Source of the DNA: Lachnospiraceae bacterium
Lineage (GTDB): Bacteria > Bacillota_A > Clostridia > Lachnospirales > Lachnospiraceae
Reading direction: 5' to 3'
Assembly (NCBI GenBank): GCA_028694115.1
Contig: JAQUUB010000194.1
Span: forward strand, 1 to 5,579
DNA: 5,579 nucleotides
Of this stretch, positions 1 through 5,454 are shown in pieces. Each line of letters begins with the position of its first letter. The stretch's first letter is position 1. The notes under the pieces are model-generated. The model was not told the DNA's origin. It ran no database searches and saw only the letters and a list, made by a program, of their open reading frames with translations. Both the position numbers and the translations under genes were made by a program.

Positions 1-582
1 TAATGCACAATAAAATGCATCATCTTTTATCAGTGTGGAATAGGATTGTTCTCTCTCCCACTCTGGTCTTGACATATTCTTAGGATCTTCACTGTATTCT
101 GCCGGCATTATCTCCAATCCATACTCCGTACATAGCTGATTTGTTATCGGTTGTAAAATATTTTTCCAGTCTCCATTATGATATTGGAACTTATATCCTT
201 CTGTCATATCAATACTGTTAAATACAATATGTGCGTGTAGATGAGCTCTATCTGTATGAACTGCTACAACCACTTCATACTTCCCCTTTAGGAAGATTTC
301 AGCAAATCTCATCCCTATATCATACATAATCTCAGGTGTTCCCTCTCCCGGTTTAAGTGAAATAATTAAGCTATATCCCTGCCTGCCACCAGTCTTTTGA
401 AACATCTCTTTGGTTGCCTTCATCTGCTCATATGCAATTTCCAACGGGCAGTTAATACCGCCCGCCAGATTGGCAATTCCAAGTTTCATAGGATTCAAAA
501 TATAATTGATACTGTTCTTCAGATGAATGTCTTTTTGTTTTTTCTTACTAGACTTCATACACCCCACCTTGGTTACCGCCAT
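1..582 (-). CDS. MOBP-type relaxase, N-terminal part (runs off left edge)
   Basis: A conjugative relaxase nicks one strand at oriT, stays covalently bound through a tyrosine and pilots that strand into the recipient. The 194 visible residues contain the relaxase/HUH domain (pfam03432-like). Residues 109-118 read HTDRAHLHAH, the family histidine motif (His109, His114, His116, His118), followed by IVFNS. An early INYILNP (residues 25-31) places Tyr27 as the likely nucleophile, and ISLKPGEG (74-81) is another family block. The ATG at 580-582 is chosen because GGAGGTG at 591-597 lies 8 nt upstream. Its first 10 bp overlap the end of mobC, so translation is probably coupled. The C-terminal half lies outside the window, so intactness cannot be judged. 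Family call is firm; exact MOBP subfamily is not assigned. Confidence 0.93.
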   Translation of the reverse strand, partial: MAVTKVGCMKSSKKKQKDIHLKNSINYILNPMKLGIANLAGGINCPLEIAYEQMKATKEMFQKTGGRQGYSLIISLKPGEGTPEIMYDIGMRFAEIFLKGKYEVVVAVHTDRAHLHAHIVFNSIDMTEGYKFQYHNGDWKNILQPITNQLCTEYGLEIMPAEYSEDPKNMSRPEWEREQSYSTLIKDDAFYCAL

Positions 583-920
583 TTCTTTACCACCTCCATC
601 ATTAGTTTTTGAATTTCTTTTAACAAATCCACTATCTGTTTTAATATATGGTCACTAACTAGCCTATTTGTATTAGCCAGTCGTGTTAATTGGTTAATAT
701 TATTTCCAACCTTTGAAATCTGATTGATCAAATCTCGACGATCGATTGCAAATGAGGTATCTATTGTGCCACCATTCAAAATTAACTCTCTGACATATTC
801 ACTGGGATTTAATCCATTTGCTTCAGCATTTTTCCTCATCTGCTCCTCTTCTAATTGTGATAGTCGAACTGTGAAATTTCTTCTAGGTTCGACGTTCTGT
901 TTTCGTCTTCCTATAAGCAC
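573..920 (-). CDS. mobC: MobC-like relaxosome accessory protein
   Basis: MobC proteins bind and melt DNA around oriT and help the relaxase load. This 115-residue protein has the usual MobC size and order: a basic N-terminus, a ribbon-helix-helix-like segment at about residues 14-50 (RRNFTVRLSQLEEEQ, then GLNPSEYVRELIL), and the pfam05713 signature at 68-84, ISKVGNNINQLTRLANT. The C-terminus is helical. It starts at GTG (918-920): an in-frame TAA lies just upstream with no ATG between, and GGGAGG sits 2 nt before the GTG, a rather short spacing. The stop overlaps the relaxase start by 10 bp in the usual mobC-relaxase arrangement. The candidate oriT lies directly upstream. Family assignment is secure; the precise start is less so. 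Confidence 0.92.
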   Translation of the reverse strand: MLIGRRKQNVEPRRNFTVRLSQLEEEQMRKNAEANGLNPSEYVRELILNGGTIDTSFAIDRRDLINQISKVGNNINQLTRLANTNRLVSDHILKQIVDLLKEIQKLMMEVVKKWR

Positions 921-960
921 CGCCTCCCTTTTCTTTTCGTTCTTTTACATCCTTTACAAA

Positions 961-1045
961 ATTACTTAAAGATAGATTTTGCCAGATACGTATAACGCAG
1001 GGCGTTAAACAAAATCTGGTTAGGGGACCGCAATCCCCTAATACC
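961..1045. other. Candidate oriT (nested palindromes upstream of mobC)
   Basis: Three inverted repeats lie just upstream of mobC, where oriT sits in many MOBP elements. An outer pair, CCAGAT (982-987) and ATCTGG (1014-1019), encloses an inner hairpin TAACGC-agg-GCGTTA (993-1007). Next to it is a third hairpin, TAGGGGA (1021-1027), loop CCGCAA, TCCCCTA (1034-1040). Read on the minus strand the inner hairpin gives AACGCCCTGCG, loosely like the GCGCCCT core of R64/pC221-type nic sites. The structure is seen directly; oriT function and any nic position are inference. Confidence 0.55.
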
Positions 1046-1065
1046 CCTGTTATATTGTAAGTACA

Positions 1066-1176
1066 GAATGTAATAATTCCATTTGTACTTATTACAATTT
1101 GTATCACTGCCACTGGGGCTGTTATTACAAATTGAGATATGAATTTGTGAATGTAATACCGTTTGTATCACTGTTT
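1066..1176. repeat. Iteron-like repeats between parR and the mob genes
   Basis: TTTGTATCACTG occurs exactly twice, at 1098-1109 and 1162-1173, 64 bp apart. TTATTACA occurs twice in direct orientation (1089-1096 and 1122-1129) and once inverted as TGTAATAA (1069-1076), with a close relative TGTAATAC at 1152-1159. On the minus strand the longer units read CAGTGATACAAA followed by a TATTA or TAATA block. No coding frame is credible in 921-1224. Clustered short repeats beside a parMR pair and a mob module suit a centromere (parC) or relaxosome-binding sites; which one is not decidable from sequence. Confidence 0.5.
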
Positions 1177-1224
1177 TCATCCACAAATCCAACTATTTAT
1201 CATAAATATAAGCGATTTCAATCA

Positions 1225-1743
1225 TTAGAAACCGTTTAAAAAACTTAGTGCTGAAGTGGGAAGTTCATTATTTCCATCCACTTCTGGGAGAACACCCATT
1301 TTCGGAACAGTCACCTCTGTCTGAACTGCTTTGTTGCTCTGCACCGCTGTTGTTGTTACTACTGGTGTTCCAACAGAACCCCCACCAGCTACCACTGCTT
1401 TTAGAACCTCTGTTACTGCTTTTGTTACTGCAAGTTCCACTGCTTTTTCAAGCATTGCCATGAGTGACTTGGATTCATTTTGAACTACCTCTATGAGTTC
1501 ATACTGAGCCGACTGTATGAACTCTTTTTTCAAAGAATCCAGTTTTCCCTTTGCTTCTTCAAAATCAAATTCATCTCTGGCATACTTCACTAAAACCCAT
1601 TTGATAAACTTACTTCTGTCTCCATAGATACTTTTCCTTGGCTCTTCGTCTATGGATAATAATAATTTCCAGACCAAAGCATCTTCGTCATGATTTAGGT
1701 TTAAGCGAAAAGGTACTGTCTGAAACATATCCTTATCACTCAT
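1225..1743 (-). CDS. parR: ParR-like partition adaptor / DNA-binding protein
   Basis: ParR proteins bind centromere repeats as ribbon-helix-helix dimers and link the DNA to growing ParM filaments. This 172-residue protein has an N-terminal segment (about 9-55) of RHH type: a strand TVPFRLNLNH, then helices through DEDALVWKLLLSID and GDRSKFIKWVLVKYA. A long amphipathic helix (about 60-118) follows, then a Gly/Thr/Val-rich low-complexity linker (119-158), then a short tail LPTSALSFLNGF at the extreme C-terminus. In plasmid R1-type systems the ParR C-terminus contacts ParM, so the tail is a plausible filament-binding motif. The start is ATG 1741-1743, with AGGTGG 4 nt upstream; a further-upstream in-frame ATG at 1794 lies deep inside parM and lacks that support. 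It overlaps the parM stop by 8 bp. The role rests on context and N-terminal style; overall similarity to named ParRs looks weak. Confidence 0.72.
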   Translation of the reverse strand: MSDKDMFQTVPFRLNLNHDEDALVWKLLLSIDEEPRKSIYGDRSKFIKWVLVKYARDEFDFEEAKGKLDSLKKEFIQSAQYELIEVVQNESKSLMAMLEKAVELAVTKAVTEVLKAVVAGGGSVGTPVVTTTAVQSNKAVQTEVTVPKMGVLPEVDGNNELPTSALSFLNGF

Positions 1744-2668
1744 GCAACCACCTGTCCGCTTTCTGTAATGCCAGATATTCATAACCAATGGCATTTGCCT
1801 TTACATCTTCCTGATAACAAATATTTGTGCCTCTAATTCTTCCAAATAATTTCATTACAGTAGCTCCTCCGCCTACATACACAATCGGCGTTAGTTCTGG
1901 ATCAAACCCATTTTCTTTCAGCTGAGCTTCTACGTTTTCAGCAAAAATGCAAAGCTGATCCTGTACAATTTCTGTAATCTCTTTTGGAAGATTGGATGTT
2001 CCTGTCATCATCACATCATGAATATCACTTTCATCCAAATAACGGTTTTTCCTCCGAAATACTGCCTTATTGACGTTAGCCATACAATTAATTAATGCTT
2101 CTGGGATGGTTATACATTCCCGCTCCACTGGAACATAGTTCTTGTTATGGATAATATCAATGGTCTTGGAACCAATGTCTACAATCAGCTGATTCGGTGC
2201 CAGCTTTCCTAAAATATTTGCTACTGCTGCATAACACTGTGGGTATAATAGAACTTCTTCAATTTCTATGAAATAGCTTTTTCCTTCATATACAAAGGTT
2301 ACAACCCCTCGTTTCAGATAGTTTCTAAAGCTAAGCTTCTCTTCCCCAAATCTGGTAAATGGAAGTCCTGCTGCAACTACGACCCTGACCCCATCTTCAC
2401 TAGACAAACCATAAAATTCTATTTCCTTTGCAATTGCCGCATATGTGAGTAAAAGATAATCTTCATCTTCTATTTTGGTGTCTTTCATGGGAAGTCTTCC
2501 TTCTCCGATTTTATAAAAAGTATCTTTGCACTCCATTGTCTTAGCTACTAACGTTGCTTCTGTACCAATTTCCTCAACACCATTATCAAAGATAAAATGT
2601 GGTGTCTTGATTGTTGAAAACCCATGGTCGATGGCACATAATAAAATGTTTTGTTCTTTAAAATACAT
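1736..2668 (-). CDS. parM: ParM/StbA-family actin-like ATPase
   Basis: ParM polymerises with ATP into filaments that push sister DNA copies apart. The 310-residue length fits the family (about 300-350). Actin-fold nucleotide motifs are in order: phosphate-1 AIDHGFSTIK (12-21, with Asp14, Gly16, Lys21), AAGLP (99-103), phosphate-2 VDIGSKTID (163-171, with Asp164, Gly166, Thr169, Asp171), adenosine loop YVGGGA (264-269) and ANAIGYE (291-297), like the ANAxGY block near the ParM C-terminus. All expected active-site features are present, so it should be functional. ATG at 2666-2668 follows AGGAGG with a 7-nt spacer. It overlaps parR by 8 bp and is probably cotranscribed. An actin-like cell-shape or Alp-type filament protein is the alternative, but adjacency to an RHH adaptor and mob genes favours DNA segregation. 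Confidence 0.9.
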   Translation of the reverse strand: MYFKEQNILLCAIDHGFSTIKTPHFIFDNGVEEIGTEATLVAKTMECKDTFYKIGEGRLPMKDTKIEDEDYLLLTYAAIAKEIEFYGLSSEDGVRVVVAAGLPFTRFGEEKLSFRNYLKRGVVTFVYEGKSYFIEIEEVLLYPQCYAAVANILGKLAPNQLIVDIGSKTIDIIHNKNYVPVERECITIPEALINCMANVNKAVFRRKNRYLDESDIHDVMMTGTSNLPKEITEIVQDQLCIFAENVEAQLKENGFDPELTPIVYVGGGATVMKLFGRIRGTNICYQEDVKANAIGYEYLALQKADRWLHE

Positions 2669-2819
2669 AAATTTTCCTCCTGCCGTTACGGCTAATACAA
2701 TGTTAATAGTTACATTCCTATGAACAAAAGTTCTGATTGTAACAGCCGGAGTCCTTTGTTATACTGTACTTGCGAGATACATAGAACAAGTTCCGGCTTG
2801 TTACTACCAAGTCCTTTCC
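2669..2819 (-). promoter_or_regulatory. parM upstream control region / candidate centromere
   Basis: This 151-bp non-coding stretch carries two imperfect direct repeats, 2722-2758 and 2784-2818, each beginning with a small palindrome (GAACAAAAGTTC or GAACAAGTTC) and ending in AGTCCTTT, about 60 bp apart. GTAACAGCCGG (2739-2749) and CCGGCTTGTTAC (2793-2804) form an inverted pair with a one-base bulge. An 11-bp palindrome GCCGTTACGGC (2682-2692) adjoins the parM ribosome binding site. A possible minus-strand -10, TATAAC (2758-2763), lies between the repeats but lacks a good -35. In plasmid R1, parC lies just upstream of parM and doubles as operator, so ParR autoregulation here is a reasonable inference. 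Confidence 0.55.
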
Positions 2820-3098
2820 CTAGTCGGTAAGGACTTTTTCTTTTGCTTCATAGTTAGCATCTTCTGCTACCATTGACTGATTTTTTTCAAGATCATCAGC
2901 CGGATTGTAGTAATCTGCATATCCATATACCTTCTGTTCAAAGTATTTTCTTGGACATCTGCCTCGGATAATTAAAAATCCTTTTGCAGCAAGTTCTGCA
3001 TTATACTTTTTGATAATGGAATATGCTTTTGTCTTACCAACTCCAAGCATCTGTTGTACTTCATCAACTTCAATAAAAGTCTCTTTCATTCCTACCAT
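2820..3098 (-). CDS. Small helix-turn-helix protein, excisionase/activator-like
   Basis: A 92-residue DNA-binding protein. Residues 11-34 (VDEVQQMLGVGKTKAYSIIKKYN) look like a MerR/excisionase-type helix-turn-helix, followed by FLIIRGRCPRKYFEQKVYG (41-59), a strand-turn-strand segment common in small HTH proteins of Firmicute mobile elements. The tail (65-92) is acidic and probably disordered. Such proteins are annotated as excisionase-like (recombination directionality factors) or as regulators of transfer genes; the sequence does not separate these. ATG 3096-3098 is chosen because AAAGGAG lies 7 nt upstream; the TTG two codons earlier is too close to it, and another ATG at 3087-3089 has poorer spacing. 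It is divergent from the XRE repressor and is read from the consensus leftward promoter, so it is probably the first gene of the leftward operon. Confidence 0.8.
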   Translation of the reverse strand: MVGMKETFIEVDEVQQMLGVGKTKAYSIIKKYNAELAAKGFLIIRGRCPRKYFEQKVYGYADYYNPADDLEKNQSMVAEDANYEAKEKVLTD

Positions 3099-3174
3099 AC
3101 GCAAGCTCCTTTCTATATAGTATTAAACATTTTGCTATATCGTTCACAAACACGCAATCTGTTTTCGTGTTTAC

Positions 3175-3203
3175 AGTATATTTCATTCATTTCGTGTTGT
3201 CAA
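3175..3203 (-). promoter_or_regulatory. Leftward sigma-A promoter for the HTH gene
   Basis: On the minus strand TTGACA (3198-3203) is followed by a 17-nt spacer and TATACT (3175-3180), a near-perfect vegetative promoter. A TTTCGTGTT element (3190-3198) sits in the spacer and touches the -35, and another (3163-3171) covers the expected transcription start, so a bound protein would block the promoter. It would drive the HTH gene and perhaps parM, parR and the mob genes. Confidence 0.85.
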
Positions 3204-3227
3204 TAGATTTTCTTCTAAAACACGAAC

Positions 3228-3256
3228 TTGACTTTCGTGTTAATCTGTTATATACT
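3228..3256 (+). promoter_or_regulatory. Rightward sigma-A promoter for the XRE repressor
   Basis: TTGACT (3228-3233), 17-nt spacer, TATACT (3251-3256) on the plus strand. The -35 lies inside an 8-bp inverted repeat, AACACGAA (3219-3226) and TTCGTGTT (3234-3241), an arrangement expected for autorepression. Transcription would begin near 3263, leaving a leader of about 55 nt before the ATG at 3319. It may also supply the integrase, since no clear separate promoter is seen before that gene. Confidence 0.85.
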
Positions 3257-3318
3257 TTTCACAAAGTTACAAATAGTACTTTTAATGTAAATATATTTCG
3301 TGTAAAGGAGTGAACACA

Positions 3319-3987
3319 ATGGCATCTCAAGCACTAAGTCCAGAACAAATTGCAGCTAATATCAAAAGAAAAAGAAAAGAAAAAAAGATTAGCCAGAAAA
3401 AGTTGGCAGAACTTATTGATAAAACAGAACGAACCGTTCAAAACTACGAATCTGGACAAACCGATTTTTCTATGTCTATCATCAAAGATATTGCTACCGC
3501 ACTAGATATTAATTTTCGTGAATTGATTTCTACGCCAGAACATCAAGATGGTATGAATGTTGGGATTGACGGAAGAAATTCCTATAGAAACAAATACATG
3601 CTAGATTCTTTTGCGGATGTAATAAATGTTTTATTTAAAATTCAAGAAACTTATGATTTTAGCATGAAGCTTGATATTGCAAAACCACCAGAAGATAAAG
3701 AATGGAAAGCTTCTATCTCCGTTGATGGAAAAGGAGCCAGCAAATATGATATGGACTTTTGCCTATTTTTAGAAAACTGGAAAGCAAAAATGGACCAGTT
3801 ATATAATGGAAAATTAAGTATTGACAGATACATGGACTGGCAAGCAGAAACCATTGCTTATTACGCATCCAGTACTTTGACTCCAATGTTTGAAAGACCA
3901 GACTTAGAAGAATACACATCAGAACTGGGCAACCAAGTTTATCGTTGGAAAAACCCATTTACAACAGAAGACAATAAGGATAAATAA
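3319..3987 (+). CDS. XRE-family transcriptional repressor with uncharacterised C-terminal domain
   Basis: A 222-residue regulator. Residues 11-70 are a Cro/C1-type helix-turn-helix: IAANIKRKRKEKKISQKKLAELI, then TERTVQNYESGQTDFSM and a closing helix IATALDINFRELI. Residues 75-222 form a second domain I do not recognise; it has aromatic helical stretches (for example FLENWKAKMDQLYNG, 150-164). It shows neither the HExxH metalloprotease motif of ImmA partners nor an evident S24 LexA-type serine protease core. ATG 3319 is chosen because AAAGGAG (3304-3310) lies 8 nt upstream; the GTG at 3310 overlaps that site. By analogy to phage and ICE switches it should repress the divergent promoters and itself through the TTTCGTGTT array. 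How repression is relieved is unknown; the C-terminal domain is the obvious candidate sensor. No terminator is evident before the integrase. Confidence 0.85.
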   Translation: MASQALSPEQIAANIKRKRKEKKISQKKLAELIDKTERTVQNYESGQTDFSMSIIKDIATALDINFRELISTPEHQDGMNVGIDGRNSYRNKYMLDSFADVINVLFKIQETYDFSMKLDIAKPPEDKEWKASISVDGKGASKYDMDFCLFLENWKAKMDQLYNGKLSIDRYMDWQAETIAYYASSTLTPMFERPDLEEYTSELGNQVYRWKNPFTTEDNKDK

Positions 3988-4184
3988 AATACAACATAAA
4001 AATAGCCCCAATGTAATTTCTTTTGCAAAAGAAATTGAACACCGGAGCTACTATGTAAGTGATTCAACCTAAACGGCTGATGTAATCACCCTAGACAAGT
4101 AGATTATATCATAGCCTTTAGATAAATGCATTGGGAACATTTATTCGTTCCAGATGACTAATTCATTATAAAGGAGATGATTTT
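3988..4184 (+). other. Integrase leader with long-range helix and 22-bp palindrome
   Basis: This 197-bp gap holds no credible ORF on either strand. CCCAATG (4007-4013) and CATTGGG (4129-4135) are perfect inverted complements about 115 nt apart and could close a multi-branched RNA. Inside are a perfect 22-bp AT-rich palindrome (4015-4036: AATTTCTTTT, GC centre, mirrored), then nested pairs CTACT/AGTAG (4048-4052 with 4098-4102) and GTGATT/AATCAC (4059-4064 with 4084-4089). A further pair GGAAC/GTTCC (4134-4138 with 4147-4151) overlaps the closing helix by 2 nt and would compete with it. AAGGAG (4171-4176) precedes the integrase ATG. The pairings are seen; an RNA role, versus DNA sites for integrase or excisionase, is unresolved. 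No good promoter is visible. Confidence 0.45.
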
Positions 4185-5369
4185 ATGCCAGCTTACAAAG
4201 ATGATAAAACTGGTAAATGGTTTGCCAAATTCTATTATACGGATTGGCAAGGTAACAACAAACAAAAGTGGAAACGAGGATTCGCCACCAAAAAGGAAGC
4301 CTTAGCATTTGAGAGAGAATTTCTAGAGAAACAGGCCTGTAATCCCGATATGACATTTCAATCACTTTATGAAACCTATATTGAGGATATGGAGGGAAGG
4401 TTAAAAGATTCTACCATCCAACATAAGCGCAATATCTACGAAACAAAGATTCTTCCATTCTTTAGCAAGATTCCAATTAATGAAATCAAGGCAACGGATA
4501 TTCGAAGATGGCAGACAAAACTTATGAAAGACGAGTACAACTACAAGCCCACTTATCTAAAATCCATCAACAATCAAATGAACTGTATTATGAATTATGC
4601 CAAACGTTTCTATGACCTTAATACCGATCCATGTGGGAAGGCCGGAAGTATGGGACGAAGTGATGCCGAGGAAATGGACTTCTGGACATTGGATGAATAT
4701 CTTGCTTTTCAGGAAGGTATTAAAGACAAAGCTGTTTCGTATCTATGCTTTGAAGTTCTTTATTGGACAGGTATGCGAGAAGGAGAATTACTTGCTCTAA
4801 CAGCAGAAGATATTAATCTAGTTGATAAGACCATCCGTATTTGTAAGTCTTATTCACGTAGTCATGGGAAAGATATTATTTCTACCCCTAAGACAAAAAA
4901 GAGCAAACGTGTTGTTCCTATTCCTGATTTTCTTTGCCAGGAACTAACAGAGTATATGAATTCTATGTATATGCCTCGTCCAAAGGATAGACTGTTTCCT
5001 TACACAAAATCCTATCTCGCACACGAGATGCAACGTGGATGCAAGACAACCGGCATTAAGAAAATACGAATTCACGATCTTCGCCACAGTCACGCCAGTT
5101 TGTTAATCAATCAAGGCTGTGACGCTCTCATGCTTGCCGACAGACTTGGACACGAGAAAGTATCCACAACACTTAATACTTACTCTCACCTATTTCCACA
5201 TAAACAGCAGGCATTGGTCCATAGTCTTGAATCACTTGTTGGTGTCACTAATCCAGTACCAGAACCACCCGTAGGTGTGCCAGGTATTCCACCAGTCATA
5301 GAACCTGAAGTTACAAAAGAAAAAGCATCAGGAAATGTTATCCAAATGCCAATTCGAAAAATTATTTAA
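4185..5369 (+). CDS. int: Tyrosine recombinase / phage-type integrase
   Basis: It catalyses site-specific integration and excision of the element between attP and attB. The 394 residues are normal for the family. Order: N-terminal arm-type DNA-binding domain (about 1-47, YKDDKTGKWFAKFYYTD, then FATKKEALAFEREFLEK), SAM-like core-binding domain (about 56-145), catalytic domain (about 165-350). The catalytic set is complete: Arg198 (TGMREGELL), Lys236 (TPKTKKS), His297 and Arg300 (HDLRHSHAS), His323 (LGHEKVS) and Tyr333 (NTYSHL). A Pro/Val-rich tail (355-377) follows the catalytic domain and is probably flexible. ATG 4185 has AAGGAG 8 nt upstream. It lies in the same direction as the XRE repressor, with a 197-bp leader between and no excisionase directly beside it; the divergent small HTH protein may take that role. 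It is more like phage-type Arm-DNA-bind integrases than Tn916/Tn1549 Int (judgement by eye). Confidence 0.95.
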   Translation: MPAYKDDKTGKWFAKFYYTDWQGNNKQKWKRGFATKKEALAFEREFLEKQACNPDMTFQSLYETYIEDMEGRLKDSTIQHKRNIYETKILPFFSKIPINEIKATDIRRWQTKLMKDEYNYKPTYLKSINNQMNCIMNYAKRFYDLNTDPCGKAGSMGRSDAEEMDFWTLDEYLAFQEGIKDKAVSYLCFEVLYWTGMREGELLALTAEDINLVDKTIRICKSYSRSHGKDIISTPKTKKSKRVVPIPDFLCQELTEYMNSMYMPRPKDRLFPYTKSYLAHEMQRGCKTTGIKKIRIHDLRHSHASLLINQGCDALMLADRLGHEKVSTTLNTYSHLFPHKQQALVHSLESLVGVTNPVPEPPVGVPGIPPVIEPEVTKEKASGNVIQMPIRKII

Positions 5370-5374
5370 CCATT

Positions 5375-5390
5375 TTGTTGACATCAACAA
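5375..5390. repeat. Inverted repeat just after int
   Basis: TTGTTGA (5375-5381) and TCAACAA (5384-5390) form 7-bp arms around a 2-bp centre, six bases after the integrase stop. The spacing is too tight for an RNA hairpin with full arms and suits a dimeric protein-binding site better. ACATCAA inside it recurs at 5401-5407. Confidence 0.45.
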
Positions 5391-5406
5391 GATGCTATTA
5401 ACATCA

Positions 5407-5431
5407 ATTTTGCAGACAGTATCTGCAAAAT
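5407..5431 (+). terminator. Perfect 10-bp hairpin after int, possible terminator
   Basis: ATTTTGCAGA (5407-5416), loop CAGTA, TCTGCAAAAT (5422-5431) make a perfect stem 38 bp after the integrase stop. The position fits a transcription end, but the stem is AT-rich and no T-run follows, so a classical intrinsic terminator is doubtful. A recombinase or accessory-protein site is the alternative. Confidence 0.4.
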
Positions 5432-5454
5432 CTCATCACAAGATAACTTGTTTT

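Larger units (their letters stand above)
3148..3304. promoter_or_regulatory. Operator array, TTTCGTGTT elements
   Basis: The 220-bp divergent intergenic region holds repeated copies of one element: TTTCGTGTT at 3163-3171, 3190-3198 and 3233-3241; its reverse complement AACACGAA at 3219-3226; TTTCGTGT at 3296-3303 beside the repressor ribosome binding site; and a degenerate inverted copy AAACACG at 3148-3154. Copies pair into inverted repeats (3148-3172 with 7-bp arms, 3219-3241 with 8-bp arms). They overlap both promoters. The XRE protein encoded next door is the most likely ligand (inference from context). Confidence 0.85.

Noticed and set aside
883..1192. Two overlapping minus-strand ORFs between parR and mobC
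   Set aside because: They run through palindromes and repeats, overlap each other and mobC, have cysteine-rich uneven composition and no family features.
921..1224. CRISPR-like array from the short repeats
   Set aside because: The repeats are only 8-12 bp, in mixed orientation and irregularly spaced, with no uniform spacers or cas genes.
1248..1463. Leucine-rich plus-strand ORF of 71 codons
   Set aside because: It is the antisense of the low-complexity and helical part of parR, with repetitive composition and no supported ribosome binding site.
3310..3318. GTG at 3310 as the XRE start
   Set aside because: The GTG overlaps the AAAGGAG ribosome binding site; ATG 3319 has correct spacing from it.
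3513..3522. TTTTCGTGAA inside the XRE gene as another operator
   Set aside because: It is an incomplete match within coding sequence and far from either promoter.
4597..4800. Plus-strand ORF inside int
   Set aside because: It is an alternative frame within the well-supported integrase gene.
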